DNA of 64,000 bases, from assembly GCF_029867415.1 (NCBI RefSeq), contig NW_026705401.1, positions 248,001 through 312,000 of the forward strand. Direction: 5' to 3'. Made by a program: the position numbers and the translations under genes. This document shows, piece after piece, positions 34,361 through 47,452 of this stretch (its first letter is position 1; every line of letters starts with the position of its first letter). The notes below the pieces were generated by a model, which saw only the letters and a program-made list of their open reading frames with translations, had not been told where the DNA came from and did no database searches. This DNA is from Vicia villosa (Eukaryota > Streptophyta > Magnoliopsida > Fabales > Fabaceae).

Positions 34361-34689
34361 TCTAATCACAACAACACGATAACTAATTAGAACACCAAAA
34401 ACCATCATTAATCACCAATAATTCAATATAAAACAATTAATAAAAATTGCGGTGTTACACAATGCAGATACACCTGGTTCTTTGTTGCTTTCTCATGGAA
34501 TACCTCTATCAAGGCACAAGAAAATTATCCCACTCTAGTTGATATTAGTGAATGGAAAATAATGTAATTTTAATCGTGTATGTTGTCTTATAAGAATAAA
34601 ATTAGATTATCATTTTTGTGTAATTGATGCAAGCACGATATAATATATGAAAAAAGTGAGCTAGTGGTCAAATATGGAAAAAGTATTGT
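34361..34689. other. Intergenic/LTR debris, no gene recognised
   Basis: The first 100 bases are A-rich and end GCGGTGTTACA at 34462, which looks like an LTR terminus in the style of the solo LTR at 25549. The rest is AT-rich with no supported feature. Confidence 0.35.
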
Positions 34690-35230
34690 AATGTCCTATT
34701 TGACAAAGTCCTATATTAAAGCGCCCATCGCCTGATAGTTGGACCGCCTAAGCGAAATCCATTGGGGTCCCCCTTGTGGTCCGTCCAAATACACATCTTA
34801 AGCAAGTAAAGTCTTCATTGACTCCGATGATATAGTCGATCAAATAGTCTCCCTAAAAAGGGGGAGTATACGAGACCACGTCTGGGGGACCGTAAACCCT
34901 AGCTCCAGAAAACTCTTATAAAAGGACTATCGACCAAATGGATAGAGGATCCTCATTCATTCAAGTGACAACCACTTATTACCACCCAATATTATTTAGA
35001 AAACACTCAACTCCGAGTAGCCACCTAAAACACCATTGTAACCGCCCACATATAACCTAACAGCACCGACCACCATCAGAACCACCCACCTCACGTGAGC
35101 TGACTCTCTAAATACTCTAAAAAATCACCTTAAAAAGGCTACTCGCCGCTGTGGACTAACCCTAACCTATTTCATGTAATATATCTACTAGGGCTCCTGA
35201 GTCTCCTTGCCTTTGCAAGAGAAACACACA
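34690..35230 (+). mobile_element. LTR-like segment upstream of RPL7A
   Basis: The block is less AT-rich than its surroundings. It has a TATA-like CTTATAAAAGGACTATCG at about 34914. About 280 bp further on is GAGTCTCCTTGCCTTTGCA, the kind of leader found at the end of plant gypsy LTRs. No matching partner or clear target copy is seen, so it may be a solo LTR or remnant. Confidence 0.45.
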
Positions 35231-35574
35231 CTTATACTTTTTTTTTTTACATTACAAATATCATTTTTTCACTTAGTTCAACATTTTACTTTAAAACATA
35301 GGTTACTAATTAATTTATACAATTAAAATAATAATTACATAAATGTGTAAATGAGACAAGTGTTTGTCACTCATAAATTAATTAAAAATATTCTTAAAAA
35401 ATAATTACTTTTATTTATATCGATAATTAAAAATTATACAATTTTAATAGTGTTGTACCCCTCTATTGTTAAAGTTAAATCATAAATTTATTTTAATAAT
35501 TTATAAATTATATTTATTTAATAAATATTTCATCACAAACATTTTACTTACATAATAATCATTTTTATTATTAT

Positions 35575-35695
35575 GAACCGGGCCTAACAAAACCACACTA
35601 ACAAAATCAACTATGGGCCAAACCCGACCCATAACCGAAAGCCCACATTTCAGAATCTCTTTTAAGTTCACTTCAATCACAACTAGGGTTTTTCC
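35575..35695 (+). promoter_or_regulatory. RPL7A promoter: site II and telo-box motifs
   Basis: TGGGCC at 35614-35619, its reverse-strand version AGCCCA at 35640-35645 and CGGGCC near 35578 are site II-type elements. TAGGGTTT at 35684-35691 is a telo box read on the minus strand (AAACCCTA). This pair of motifs within about 150 bp of the ATG is the standard arrangement of plant ribosomal protein and other growth-linked promoters, where TCP and telo-box factors act. No TATA box is evident. Confidence 0.75.
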
Positions 35696-35748
35696 TTTGT
35701 CTACACTTTCTTCTTCTTCAGCCACTTCCACCAACAACAGCAGCAGCT

Positions 35749-37676
<1,928 letters not shown>

Positions 37677-38420
37677 AAGTTTTGTATGCTTTTGGTTGTT
37701 TTAGAACTTTGAGGTTGTTATTCTTCTATATTTTTGACTGAGGTTTTCGTTTCATTCTGGTAGTTGTAATCTACAATCACTGGTTCAATACCTGACTTTT
37801 TGCTGATTTATTTCAGTAGTTGTTTTAGACTTAAATGGAATATGTTTTTGTGTTTAATTGATTTATTTATGCTTACATGTTTCTTAAATCTTTTTCTATC
37901 ACACCTTACTTTTTTAAGTAGTGTAAACCTCCTTATTGTTAGTCCTGTTTCTGTCTTTTATTACCGGTTAAAAGAGGTTATCTTCTTTGTTTTGATCCAT
38001 ACATATCTTTTCCAACACATATTTTAAGAATGATTTAATCAATACATTTCCATTACTTTGAGCTATGTTTTTTAACTACCCAAATCTGTGCAACATTATA
38101 TCAAATGTAGATGGTTTATATTATGTTAACTTATAAATTTGTATCGATTCACTTGAAACAATATCAAATTTGTATCTGTTCACTTGAAACAATATCAAAT
38201 TTAAATATGGTTTATTGTTATGTTAACTTCTTATCCTCATATATGTGTTTATTATCATTTCTATACCATTGAAAGGAAAACTACACGCAAGAAAAATGTA
38301 ATGTACTGTACCCCGTTACTTATTTCCCAAATTAAATAATATTTCATCAAAATACTTATCCCATTTACTCGAGAGATGTGAAGACCTAATATTATACCCA
38401 AAAAAGCACCAGCATATACT
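37677..38420. other. RPL7A 3' UTR and AT-rich spacer
   Basis: The first 150-200 bases are probably 3' UTR. A 38-bp unit containing TTCACTTGAAACAATATCAA is tandemly repeated near 38148-38205. No gene is supported. Confidence 0.5.
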
Positions 38421-38640
38421 CATATATATTTCGATTACAAAATATGAAGGCGGGTGAGATAGTGGAATACTTGCTCCCAAATACATTCTATTTATTTTTT
38501 ATTATGTACATTATAATTTAAAATTTAAAACATATATATTTCGATTACAAAATATGAAGACGGGTGAGATAGTCGAATACTTGCTCCCAAATACATTCTA
38601 TTTATTTTTTATTATGTACATTATAATTTAAAATTTAAAA
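38421..38640. repeat. 110-bp tandem duplication
   Basis: Units 38421-38530 and 38531-38640 both start CATATATATTTCGATTACAA and differ at only two or three positions. This is a recent head-to-tail duplication of non-coding DNA. Confidence 0.9.
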
Positions 38641-39001
38641 TATTAAAGTAAAAGGAGTTTTATGGCAAATTTGCTATTTGTAAATAGTTAGTATTTATTA
38701 TTTATTTTGAATTCTCATTCAAAGAATATAAATTTAAGAAATTGACTTTTAGTAAAACTTTGAATTCTCAATATCAGGAATACGCATATTTGTTTTTATT
38801 AGTTCATTATAGTTAAAAAATATGAAATTGCCCACTTTTAGTTAATCTAAATTTTATATCTAAATTAAAATAATTAAGTTTAACAAAAATGTTAATTGTA
38901 GTGCAAATGGTGATTTTTTTTTTAAAAACCATTTATTAAAAAAAAATTACGCAAATAACTACGTTTCAGAATAACCAGATTTCTAAAACCCTTAACACTA
39001 A

Positions 39002-39977
39002 GGGTGTGTTTGGTTCGGGGTAGATGGAGGGGAGGGGAGGGAATATTTTTAATTAAATGTGTTTGGTTCAAATTTTATGAGGGGAGGGGAGGGAAGGGGA
39101 GCTAAACCCCTCCAAAACACACTTTTTGCGTTCCTCCAAATCGGAGGGATTTGGAGGGGAGGGGAGAGAATCTCAATTTTAATATTTTAAAATTATTATA
39201 ATTACTATAATATCCTCAGTTTAATTTTAATATTTTAAAATTATTCATTTTCTTTTGTATTATTGCTCTCTTCTGTGTGATTTTTCTCGATTGCTTCTAT
39301 CAACTTATTATAATTATTCTCCACCTTCAAATTATTTTAAAATTTTTGTCCTTAATATAAATCATAATCATTTCACTTTTTTGATTTTTTTTATAACTCT
39401 TTTATGTTTATTTATATTTTTTTCTAATTTTGTTATGTATCCTATCATATTTTCTTTTATATCAAATTTTAAATTTTTTATTTTAATTTATTTATTTTAT
39501 TAAAATATTTAAACCATTTATATTTAATAATAAATTGTTTTATGTATTTTATGTGTTAAATAATTCATTACGATTTCAAAGTTGTTATCAACATATAGTT
39601 TAATTTGTTTTTGAACATTTTATTCGAATTAAGTGAATTCAATGTTTTAACGTTATGTAGTAAATTATAACTTTTCAGTCACTCAATACTAGAAATTTTA
39701 CTAACAAAAAAATATGTATAGATTTTTCACATTTGAATATCATATTGTATCACTTATATAAGATAATAAGGATAAAAATGTAAATTGTTAATAAAACCCC
39801 TCCCCTCCCCTCCTGAACCAAACATATTTTTAATTAAAATTCCTCCCTTCCCCTCCCCTCCCCTCATTTGAACCAAACACCCATCTGATTAAAAAACCCC
39901 CTCACCTCCCCTCCCCTTCTCTCCCCTCCATTAAAATCCCTCCCCTCCCCTCCCCCTCATTTGAACCAAACACACCC
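39002..39977. mobile_element. Harbinger-type MITE with G-rich arms
   Basis: Termini GGGTGTGTTTGGTTC and GAACCAAACACACCC are exact inverted copies. They are flanked by TAA at 38999-39001 and 39978-39980, the 3-bp target duplication of PIF/Harbinger elements. The left arm repeats GGAGGGGAGGGG and the right arm CCCCTCCCCTCC. The middle is AT-rich. At 976 bp it is long for a MITE and codes for nothing recognisable. It lies inside the left arm region of the fold-back element. Confidence 0.88.
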
Positions 39978-39980
39978 TAA

Positions 39981-40255
39981 GGCGCAATCTCACATGGCTT
40001 ATTTCATTTTTTTTAGCCCTAGGCGCCATCTGACATGGCACACTCAGTCCAATAAGCCATGTCAAATGGCGCCTCCCTTTAACTTTTAGGAGGAGGAGTC
40101 ATCTCATATGGCTCCTCCTTGTATATGTGTCTTCTACAAATGCACCAAGGCGCCATGTGAGATGACTTATTGCAGAAAAGCTGGACATAGGAGCCATCTC
40201 AAATGGCGTCTCCCTTCATCTGGTACAATGGTGGCGCCATCTCACATGGCGCCTT
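39981..40255. repeat. Array of GGCGCCATnTnACATGGC palindromic words
   Basis: At least seven related words occur: at about 39981, 40021, 40055 (inverted), 40091, 40149, 40189 and 40233. Examples are AGGCGCCATCTGACATGGCA and GGCGCCATCTCACATGGCGCC-like forms. They lie in both orientations, so the array can form several hairpins. It is the body of the fold-back element. Confidence 0.75.
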
Positions 40256-40404
40256 GGTGTCAAGGTTTTCTGAAATCTGGTTATTTGCGTAATTTTTTCC
40301 GAAACGTGGTTATTTGCGTAATTTTTTTTAATACATGGTTATTTAAAAAAAATCACAAATGGTTTATCGAGTATTTATTCAATTTTATTTATTATTTATT
40401 ATAA

Positions 40405-41071
40405 TTTATAAAAGTAGTTTATCATTAATATTAATAATATTTATTAATTAATTTAATATAATAAAACTTTTTACATTTTTGAATTTATTTTAAAAAGATT
40501 TAATTGTAATTAACTATATTTAAATCTATAAATCGCAACTTCTTATAATTCTTAACTTCTAAATTATTTAAATGGTAACTATAATTAATTTATTTAAAAA
40601 TATTTAATTGTAATTAATGTAATATTTGTACTGAATTTTAGCTACTATTTTAGACTTTGGATACAGTTAAAACCTGATAATAACAAATCGTGTGTTGCCA
40701 TATCTTGGGCCTTGAAAACAAAAAACATAGATGGGTCCCTTCATTTGTTCATAAGTTGAACCGGCATAGCTTTGAGACTCATGCAATTAACGCCTTTCAC
40801 CTCAAAACGACGACCTTCCTCTATCAATTCGAGTTGTTCTTCTCAATGCAGCCCTTACAATTCACTTTTAATTATCATACATCTAATTATCAATGTTGTT
40901 TATTCCATTCAATTTTCCATGTAAGTACATTTAATACATGTTGATTTCTGATTTCTGATAAATTTGGGTGTATAAACAGGTCTAATTCCTTTTTCCAAAA
41001 CATGATTCCTTCCATTTCCTCATCTATTTTTCTGCAATTATCATTCATTGATTCTCTATCAGAAATTTTCC
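40405..41071. other. AT-rich spacer before the RPA1-like pseudogene
   Basis: No gene is recognised. The last 130 bases, rich in TTC/TCC runs, could be the former 5' UTR of the RPA1-like gene. Confidence 0.45.
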
Positions 41072-41510
41072 ATGGCCGCTAGAAGACATGACTATGTTGA
41101 CGACATCACTCCTGCCAAGGAATCATGGGACATTGTTGTTCGAATTGTTCGCTTATAGTTTGTACCAGATATGAATTCCAAACCGAATTTTTATGCAATG
41201 GAAACGGTTTTGATGGATGAAAAGGTTATCGTTGTCGTTTGGTTTTATTATACTTAATTCCTTATTTTTTGATTATATTTTGTGATATTGTTTTTCTTTT
41301 GCTTATGAATTTAAAGGGTGACAAGATACAAACTTCAGTTAGGAAAGTCATGTTGTCTTTTCAATCTAAGATATGTGATGGAACTGTGTATAATTTGAAA
41401 TCCTTTGGTGTTGCCGCTAATTCTGGAGCTTATAGGACTACAAAACATAAATTCAAGTTGAGTTTGCAAAGTGGCACGGTTGTTACAAAAGTTGAAACTA
41501 ATCTGATAAC

Positions 41511-41705
41511 CAGGACCGTCTTTGAGGGCGTGCAAGGCGGCCTACCGCACAGGGCCTCAAAAATTTGAAGGTTAACTTATGGCTATGGGGCCTCATAAAA
41601 TATTTGCCAAGTTAAATTGTGATTATATAGGGACTCTGTTTATTTATGTTCTTGCTAAATTGTGACTAACCTACACAGGGCATCCAAAAACATGAGACGG
41701 CTCTG
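41511..41705. mobile_element. hAT-type MITE in the RPA1-like pseudogene
   Basis: The 195-bp insert starts CAGGACCGTCTTTGAGG and ends CATGAGACGGCTCTG, with imperfect inverted ends. It is flanked by perfect 8-bp copies CTGATAAC at 41503-41510 and 41706-41713. The unfilled site is present in the second RPA1-like copy at about 27352. The 8-bp target copy and CAG-start termini indicate the hAT superfamily. Confidence 0.95.
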
Positions 41706-42049
41706 CTGATAACAATCTCTCCTTATAGATTGATATCTTTTCTAGAAATTGTTGGGAAAATTGATATGGACTATTTGATCGGTAAAACCATTTTTTTTTC
41801 TAAATTTGATTCTATTTATGTTTTGTGCTTTATTATATTATACGATTATATGTTTTTGATATTGCTTTTCCTAATCACTCGAAATAGAAGTTGTGGCAAT
41901 TGTATCTGCTGTTGGACGTGAAAGGATTTATGAAAGGAATCGTGTCACCACTAAGTTTAAAGTGATTGAGTTAGATTCTAATGGGTAAGTTATTGTATAT
42001 TATACAAACCTTTGAATACTACATCTGAGCTGCCATATGACTTACATTA

Positions 42050-42205
42050 AGTGAATTTGTTTTTTAATCTCTATACACAATGAAACTTGAATGCATACTT
42101 AGTGAATTTGTTTTTTAATCTCTATACAGAATGAAACTTGAATGCATACTTAGTGAATTTGTTTTTTAATCTCTATACAGAATGAAACTTGAATGCATAC
42201 TTTTT
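42050..42205 (+). repeat. 51-bp tandem repeat over an intron/exon border
   Basis: The unit AGTGAATTTGTTTTTTAATC continues to GAATGCATACTT and starts at 42050, 42101 and 42152. Each unit includes a CTCTATACAG-type acceptor and the first codons of the exon. The RPA1-like copy at 27700 has a single unit, so the expansion came after the copies split. Confidence 0.9.
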
Positions 42206-44525
42206 GGAACATATGTTGATGCCCTTGATGCATTCCTCCAGACTGGCTACATAGGAAAAGTTGTCGTGCTTGTTGGGTGTCTGAAAGTTAAAATGTATAA
42301 TGGGAAAGTACAATTGCAGAATGCAATGAACTGTACCAATCTATTGTTCAACCCAGAAAATCCTTGAGGCAAATTGTTTCAAACCCAAATAGGTAGTTAA
42401 CAACTATTACTTCAGTCCATTTTTATTGTTTTTTCTCATTCATCAATTATGCTTAGTTCTGTTTCTTGCTTATCAGTGATAACATTGGATCACCCACTCA
42501 ACCATTCAGTTATATAAAGTATGCTTTTGAGTTGAGTTTAGAAGAAGAATTCTTGAATTTGAGTCAACGAAAAACAATTGAGGAGCTAAAAGATAGTCAA
42601 AATGTAGTATAACGTATATTTATCATCTAAATGTAGTGATATTATTTATGATGATTCTAATTTTGTTATTCTTTATTGTGTGTGTAGGACATGGTTTGTG
42701 TTGTTTTAGGCACAATCAACCATTTTGTTGGTGGCAGTGACTGGTGGTATGCTGCATGTGTCTATAACAAGGGAGTTGTTGTAGATTCCAAAAGGTTTTT
42801 TTGCCCTAAATGTAACAAACATATTCGGACTATTGTGCCAAGGTGATCCTCCTAAATTGCTTATATATTCCATTAGTTTTTAAAATTGTTCATGTGTATT
42901 TACTATATTCATGATCTAATTTCATCACTTTCTTAAATTTATAGATACAGTGTCAGACTTAGACTTAGAGTTATTGGGAAACAAGTCTCGACATCTTCTG
43001 CTTCTGCTTTTGAGAGATCTCCTTAATCATCATAACTTGGCTTCTGGAGTCAAGACTTCTGGTTTTTTCAATGATTTTTCACTTCGACGATTCTCATCTT
43101 TCACAAATGGTACCAGTACTTGACCTTCTTCTCATTTGAGTCATGTTGTGTTGGTTTGAGGTTAACACTGTTGCACCCCAATTTTTGACCTCTGAGATCC
43201 CATCATTTTTCTAAGTGTTATGATCATTATCATTATCATTTATCATCATGCATATTTTTATTTACTAACAAAAAAAGCAAAAAAAGTTGGTTGCTTGTGT
43301 GTTAAAAGACAGGAGAATGATCAAGAGAAAGCTGAAGAAATTAGGGTTTTGAGGCCCACAAGAGGTTCAACATTATTTCAGGATTCAAAGGTTCCTTCAA
43401 TCAATATTCAAGTCCAAGGATGGCTCAGTTTAAGGCAGACAACTCTCAAGATCGCCAGAAGCGCCAAATTAGGGTTTTGACCTAATTTCACCAGAAGATT
43501 GAATTTTAATCAGGAGATGATTCAAAGGCCTTCAAATCAACATTATAATCCATTCATGTCATTCAATTGAGGAGAAGACCTTGATTCATTGAAAGATCGC
43601 AAAACTACAGTTCATCGGAGAAAAGTCAACTGCAGTAAAAAATTAAGATTTTTGGTCAACATCAATCATTTGAAGTAATATTCACTATTTGATCAATGTT
43701 TGATCATAATTCATCAAGAAAAGTTCAGAAATCAACAAAACTCAAAATTGCAAAATTAGGGTTTTTGACCTAAAAGTCAACTGAACTTTGACTAGCCATA
43801 ACTCTCTCCTCTTTCATCAGAAAAATTCCAACCACAGCTCATTCTCAAGGAAATTCAATTCTCTACAACTTTTATGTTGAACCCAAGGTCAAGAAATGCT
43901 TCCGCATAAGAGATATAAGCCAAAACATTACAGGTCGTTTTGAAAGTCAACAAAAAGCAGTTTTTTGTCAAAGCCTATATCATCAAGATAACTTCTCCAA
44001 ATGCAAAAAAGCTTCCAAAGTGGCTTGTAAAGGACATCTTGGGATTTCCAAAAAGTACAAGAACACCTTCATAGGATCAAAATTGAGGGAGATATGCCTT
44101 GATGAAGTTGACCTTTTTTGGAAAAATGCATGAAACAAGTAATGACCAAAATTTGATTCTTTTTCAAAAAAATCCAAGTCTTTTGTGATTACGTCCATGT
44201 TCTCATATGGCTAAGGGAATCCACAACCTATCCATGGTTCATGACATTTTTATTTCATTTTTGATTAAATTTTATTCATTTAAAATTTAATTAAAGTGAA
44301 ATAATTCTAAGATATTTTCAAAGATGCTTATGGTTGCCAATCAAGACAAATTCAAAGATGCTTCAAGATAAGATTTGAGATTGGAGAGAATAACACTTGA
44401 GTGTTTTAACCATGGTTAAAGAAATGCACTCATTGAAAAAATATGGCAATTCCTCTTTTGAATGAAAAAATATGCCATTTTATCTTCTTTTTCCACAAAA
44501 TCAATCATGGCAATTCCACTTGCTT

Positions 44526-44540
44526 GGCCTATAAATAGGG
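44526..44540 (+). promoter_or_regulatory. TATA box of the Ogre-like LTR
   Basis: GCCTATAAATAGGGCTC lies 1.36 kb into the LTR, followed within about 50 bp by AGAGGAGGAAGGGAAG and a CAACAACAACAAA leader-like run. This is the probable U3/R promoter of the element. Confidence 0.6.
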
Positions 44541-46164
44541 CTCAATTTTCTCATTCAAAAGAGGAGGAAGGGAAGAACAACAACAACAAACACAACAGAG
44601 CCATAGCTTAAGAATTTTATATTTTCCAAAAGTTTCAATAAACTTGTAAAAATCAAGGCTCATTCAAATAGCCACTTTCAATCAATTTCAATCACTCTAT
44701 TCCACTCTTGGGACATCATAGAGTAAGCATCATGTAGCCTATAACATGTAGTAGTGTTAGGAGTTCATGAATCAAAAACTCCATATTTATGCATATTTCA
44801 AATTTTATCATACTTTTATTATTGTTATATTTTGTTGAAATATAATGACACTAACATGTTCCTGGGAATATTTAGAGTAACTTTGAACGTTAGCATGAAG
44901 CTTTAATGGCCAGAACCAAGAGAACCATGTTAAAACACCATGTATGAACATTACCATGGCCAAGCTCCAAACTCATAGTTACGTTGCTCAAATGAAAAAA
45001 CTAACACCGCTATCATGTTTAGAAGGGTCAAATTAGGTGATCTGGGTGGCCCTTGTTTTTTTTTCATCTTCATTTTGTAGGTCGTTCAAGAGCTTGAAAA
45101 TTTGAAGGAAAAATCCGCAGGAAAATCCGCAGCTAATTCCGCAGGTAATATGAAGAAGAAGATGAATAGTAAGTTTGAAATTGAGGACCGCTTGCATGGC
45201 AGTCTCCATTCTTCCCAATCGCTGGTCAACTGCGAGGAGCCCACCATAGACTTTGAAAAAGAGGATTGATTCATTACTTTCATCCCATAATAATTATGGT
45301 GCGCTTTTCAATCATAACCATCAGATCATCACAGATCTTCATCAAACGCTCCCAGCTAGCACAGACCACCATGGTCCACCAAAAAATCACCACACAGGAT
45401 CCAGTTTGTTTTATTTTCTTTATATTTTCTTATTTAATCTATTTTCTTTTCAAAATTAATTAAAAATAGTTTTAAAAACCCAAAAATATTTTAATTTCAG
45501 TTTTAAGTTTATAAAATATTATTTTATTTTTTAGCATAAAAATATTTTATTTTTATTCATGATTAATTTATTTTGCTTAATTAATTAGTAATTATATAAA
45601 TATTGCTTTTTAATTATTTTTAACCAGTAAAAAAACTCCAAAAATATTTTCCTTTTAGATTTAGGTTTATATTTTTATAATCTAATTTTTGACATAAAAA
45701 AGAATATTTTTCTTGTTAAGTTTAATTATTTGTATAATTATTTGTTTAATTAGCTTGTTAATTAACTTAAAATCAATTCCAAAAAATCACAAAAAAAATG
45801 AATTAGGTTTAATTTGTTTTATATTTATTTTTGTATATTATTTGATATTATTTCTTATCTTTTTCTTTGTCCCGAATCAGAATAAAAGATCAAATATGGC
45901 AGAGATTGTATGCAGTTGATTTAAGACTTTTGAAAATTTATCGTGTAGTCGCTATGATTCTATCAAGCTTCTGATAAATTTTCATTAACTTTAAATCCGA
46001 GATCATCATTCACTCACCATCGATCTTCACTAACATCCTGGATATACTTGACTAGCTTCAAGATGATTCGCGTGCTAACATACTAACAATTGACTTTAAT
46101 TTTCGCATTTTATTATATTGTTCTTTATATTTCTTGTTTTATGCTTTATTTTATCATTCATCAT

Positions 46165-46560
46165 ATTTATGTTTCTGCTATTTTCTCTTTGTCCATTTGG
46201 ACGTATTATTTATGTTTATGTTATTTTCTCTTTGTCCATTTGGACGTATTAGTTATGTTTATGTCATTTTCTCTTTGTCCATTTGGACGTATTATTTATG
46301 TTTATGTTATTTTCTCTTTATCCATTTGGACGTATTATTTATGTTTCTGTCATTTTCTCTTTGTCCATTTGGACGTATTATTTATGTTTATGTTATTTTC
46401 TCTTTGTCCATTTGGACGTATTATTTATGTTTCCGCTATTTTCTCTTTGTCCATTTGGACGCATTATTTATGTTTCCGCTATTTTCTCTTTGTCCATTTG
46501 GACGCATTGTTTATGTTTCCGCCATCTTCCTTTTGTCCACTTGGACCATATTTTTACCTT
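46165..46560 (+). repeat. 43-bp minisatellite in the Ogre-like LTR
   Basis: The unit contains TTTTCTCTTTGTCCATTTGG then ACGTATTATTTATGTTT. The ACGTATT/ACGCATT landmark recurs at 46201, 46244, 46287, 46330, 46373, 46416, 46459 and 46502, a constant 43 bp, with a decayed ninth copy near 46545. Because 43 is not a multiple of three and the unit lacks stops, long overlapping frames appear in all three forward frames. They are artefacts. Confidence 0.95.
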
Positions 46561-47452
46561 TGAGCTAAAACATTAATAATCAAGATAAAACTTAAAAAAA
46601 AAAACACTTCGCACACTTGCACCTCTAGGGTTTCCCCTCTTGTTACCTTTTTGATCATACCATCATTTAAGAAAAGGAAAGATCTTATAAATTAAGGGTA
46701 GGTAACTCCTAATTGCTTGCCCCAACACCTCTCATTTTTAAAATAACGTATTTTCAAGACTTCTCATCTATTTTCAAAAACTTTCTTCTGGTATTTGAAG
46801 GGCATTATTCCCGGTGAAACTCTTCAGAGACCTATGTGACCTAGTGTCCATCTTCACTTCTTCTATTTTCAAATCAATTTCAAAACGGTTTTCAACCAAA
46901 CTTTCAATCACTGTTTTCACAAAAACAAAATTCAAAAGATAAATCTTTGTAGGCATCCGCCAAGGATCATTACAAGGTTTTTCAAATCAAAAGTTCAAAA
47001 ACTTTTCATACCTCGTTGTCAAAATAACTTCAAAAAATGATATTTGTATACATCCACCAAGGATTATTACAAAGTCAAACCATTCAAAAAAATGATATTT
47101 GTATACATGCGCCAAGGATTATTACAAAGTCAAAACATTTTCCAACACACACCCACACCCATTTTCAAGCAAACAAAATCGAACAAGACAAAAGTGATCT
47201 AAGCAAAATTAATAGCCCATGGATAACCATGGATACAAAGGGTGCTTAAAACCTTCCCTTTGTATAACCAACCCCCCGAACCCAAAATCTGTCAAAAGGT
47301 CTTTCCTGTTCTTTTATGCCTTTCCTATTTGGATAAAACAAAAGTCGGTGGCGACTCTTGCAAAAAAAAACCCGCAAACAAACATTTTTGCTATGCGGAA
47401 ATTAAAAGAAAGAGTATGAGTCAGTTCGCCAAAAAAACCGAGTTACAAACAC

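Larger units (their letters stand above)
38911..40355. mobile_element. Fold-back/TIR element with a nested MITE
   Basis: The left arm reads TGATTTTTTTTTTAAAAACC, then ATTACGCAAATAACTACGTT and AACCAGATTTC. The right arm, read inverted, gives TGATTTTTTTTAAATAACC, then ATTACGCAAATAACCACGTT and AACCAGATTTC. The arms are about 80-100 bp. CAAATGG at 38904-38910 and 40356-40362 is a 7-bp direct flank, a likely target copy. The interior, without the nested Harbinger MITE, is about 470 bp and filled with GGCGCCATCTCACATGGC-type palindromic words. No transposase is encoded. Mutator-like or fold-back origin is likely. Confidence 0.75.
41072..43168 (+). pseudogene. RPA1-like (replication protein A large-subunit-like) pseudogene
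   Basis: The first exon (41072-41224) begins MAARRHDYVDDITPAKESWD and has an in-frame TAG where the family has Trp (VRIVRL then FVPD). Later exons show OB-fold segments: GDKIQTSVRKVMLSFQSKI, FGVAANSGAYRTTKHKFKL, VGRERIYERNRVTTKFKVIE, and MKLECILFGTYVDALDAFL with KVKMYNGKVQLQNAMNCTNL. Next come EEFLNLSQRKTIEELKDS and a zinc-ribbon region WWYAACVYNKGV...FFCPKCNKHI that has lost one Cys. A hAT MITE splits exon 2, and a 51-bp repeat duplicates an intron/exon border. Such single-stranded-DNA-binding RPA1-like genes multiply in plants, often with Helitrons. No Helitron helicase is seen here. Non-functional. Confidence 0.88.
43169..47447 (+). mobile_element. Ogre-like solo LTR (4.28 kb)
   Basis: It begins TGTTGCACCCCAATTTTTGACC-like sequence and ends CCGAGTTACA. 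It is flanked by perfect AACAC target copies at 43164-43168 and 47448-47452. Near the right end it has the AAAGTCGGTGGCGACTC block also seen in the other Ogre-like LTRs here. It contains a CCTATAAATAGG promoter box at about 44528 and a 43-bp minisatellite. No gag-pol is inside and both target copies match, so it is a solo LTR left by LTR-LTR recombination. LTRs of 4-5 kb are characteristic of Ogre (Ty3/gypsy, Tat lineage) in legumes. Confidence 0.85.

Noticed and set aside
40108..40404. 98-codon frame rich in Cys, His and Trp
   Set aside because: It is a translation of the GGCGCCAT palindromic array and the right arm of a fold-back element.
46090..46576. Three overlapping open frames of 97-157 codons with a regular 43-residue pattern
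   Set aside because: They are the three forward readings of a 43-bp non-coding minisatellite in an LTR, with no start context or homology.
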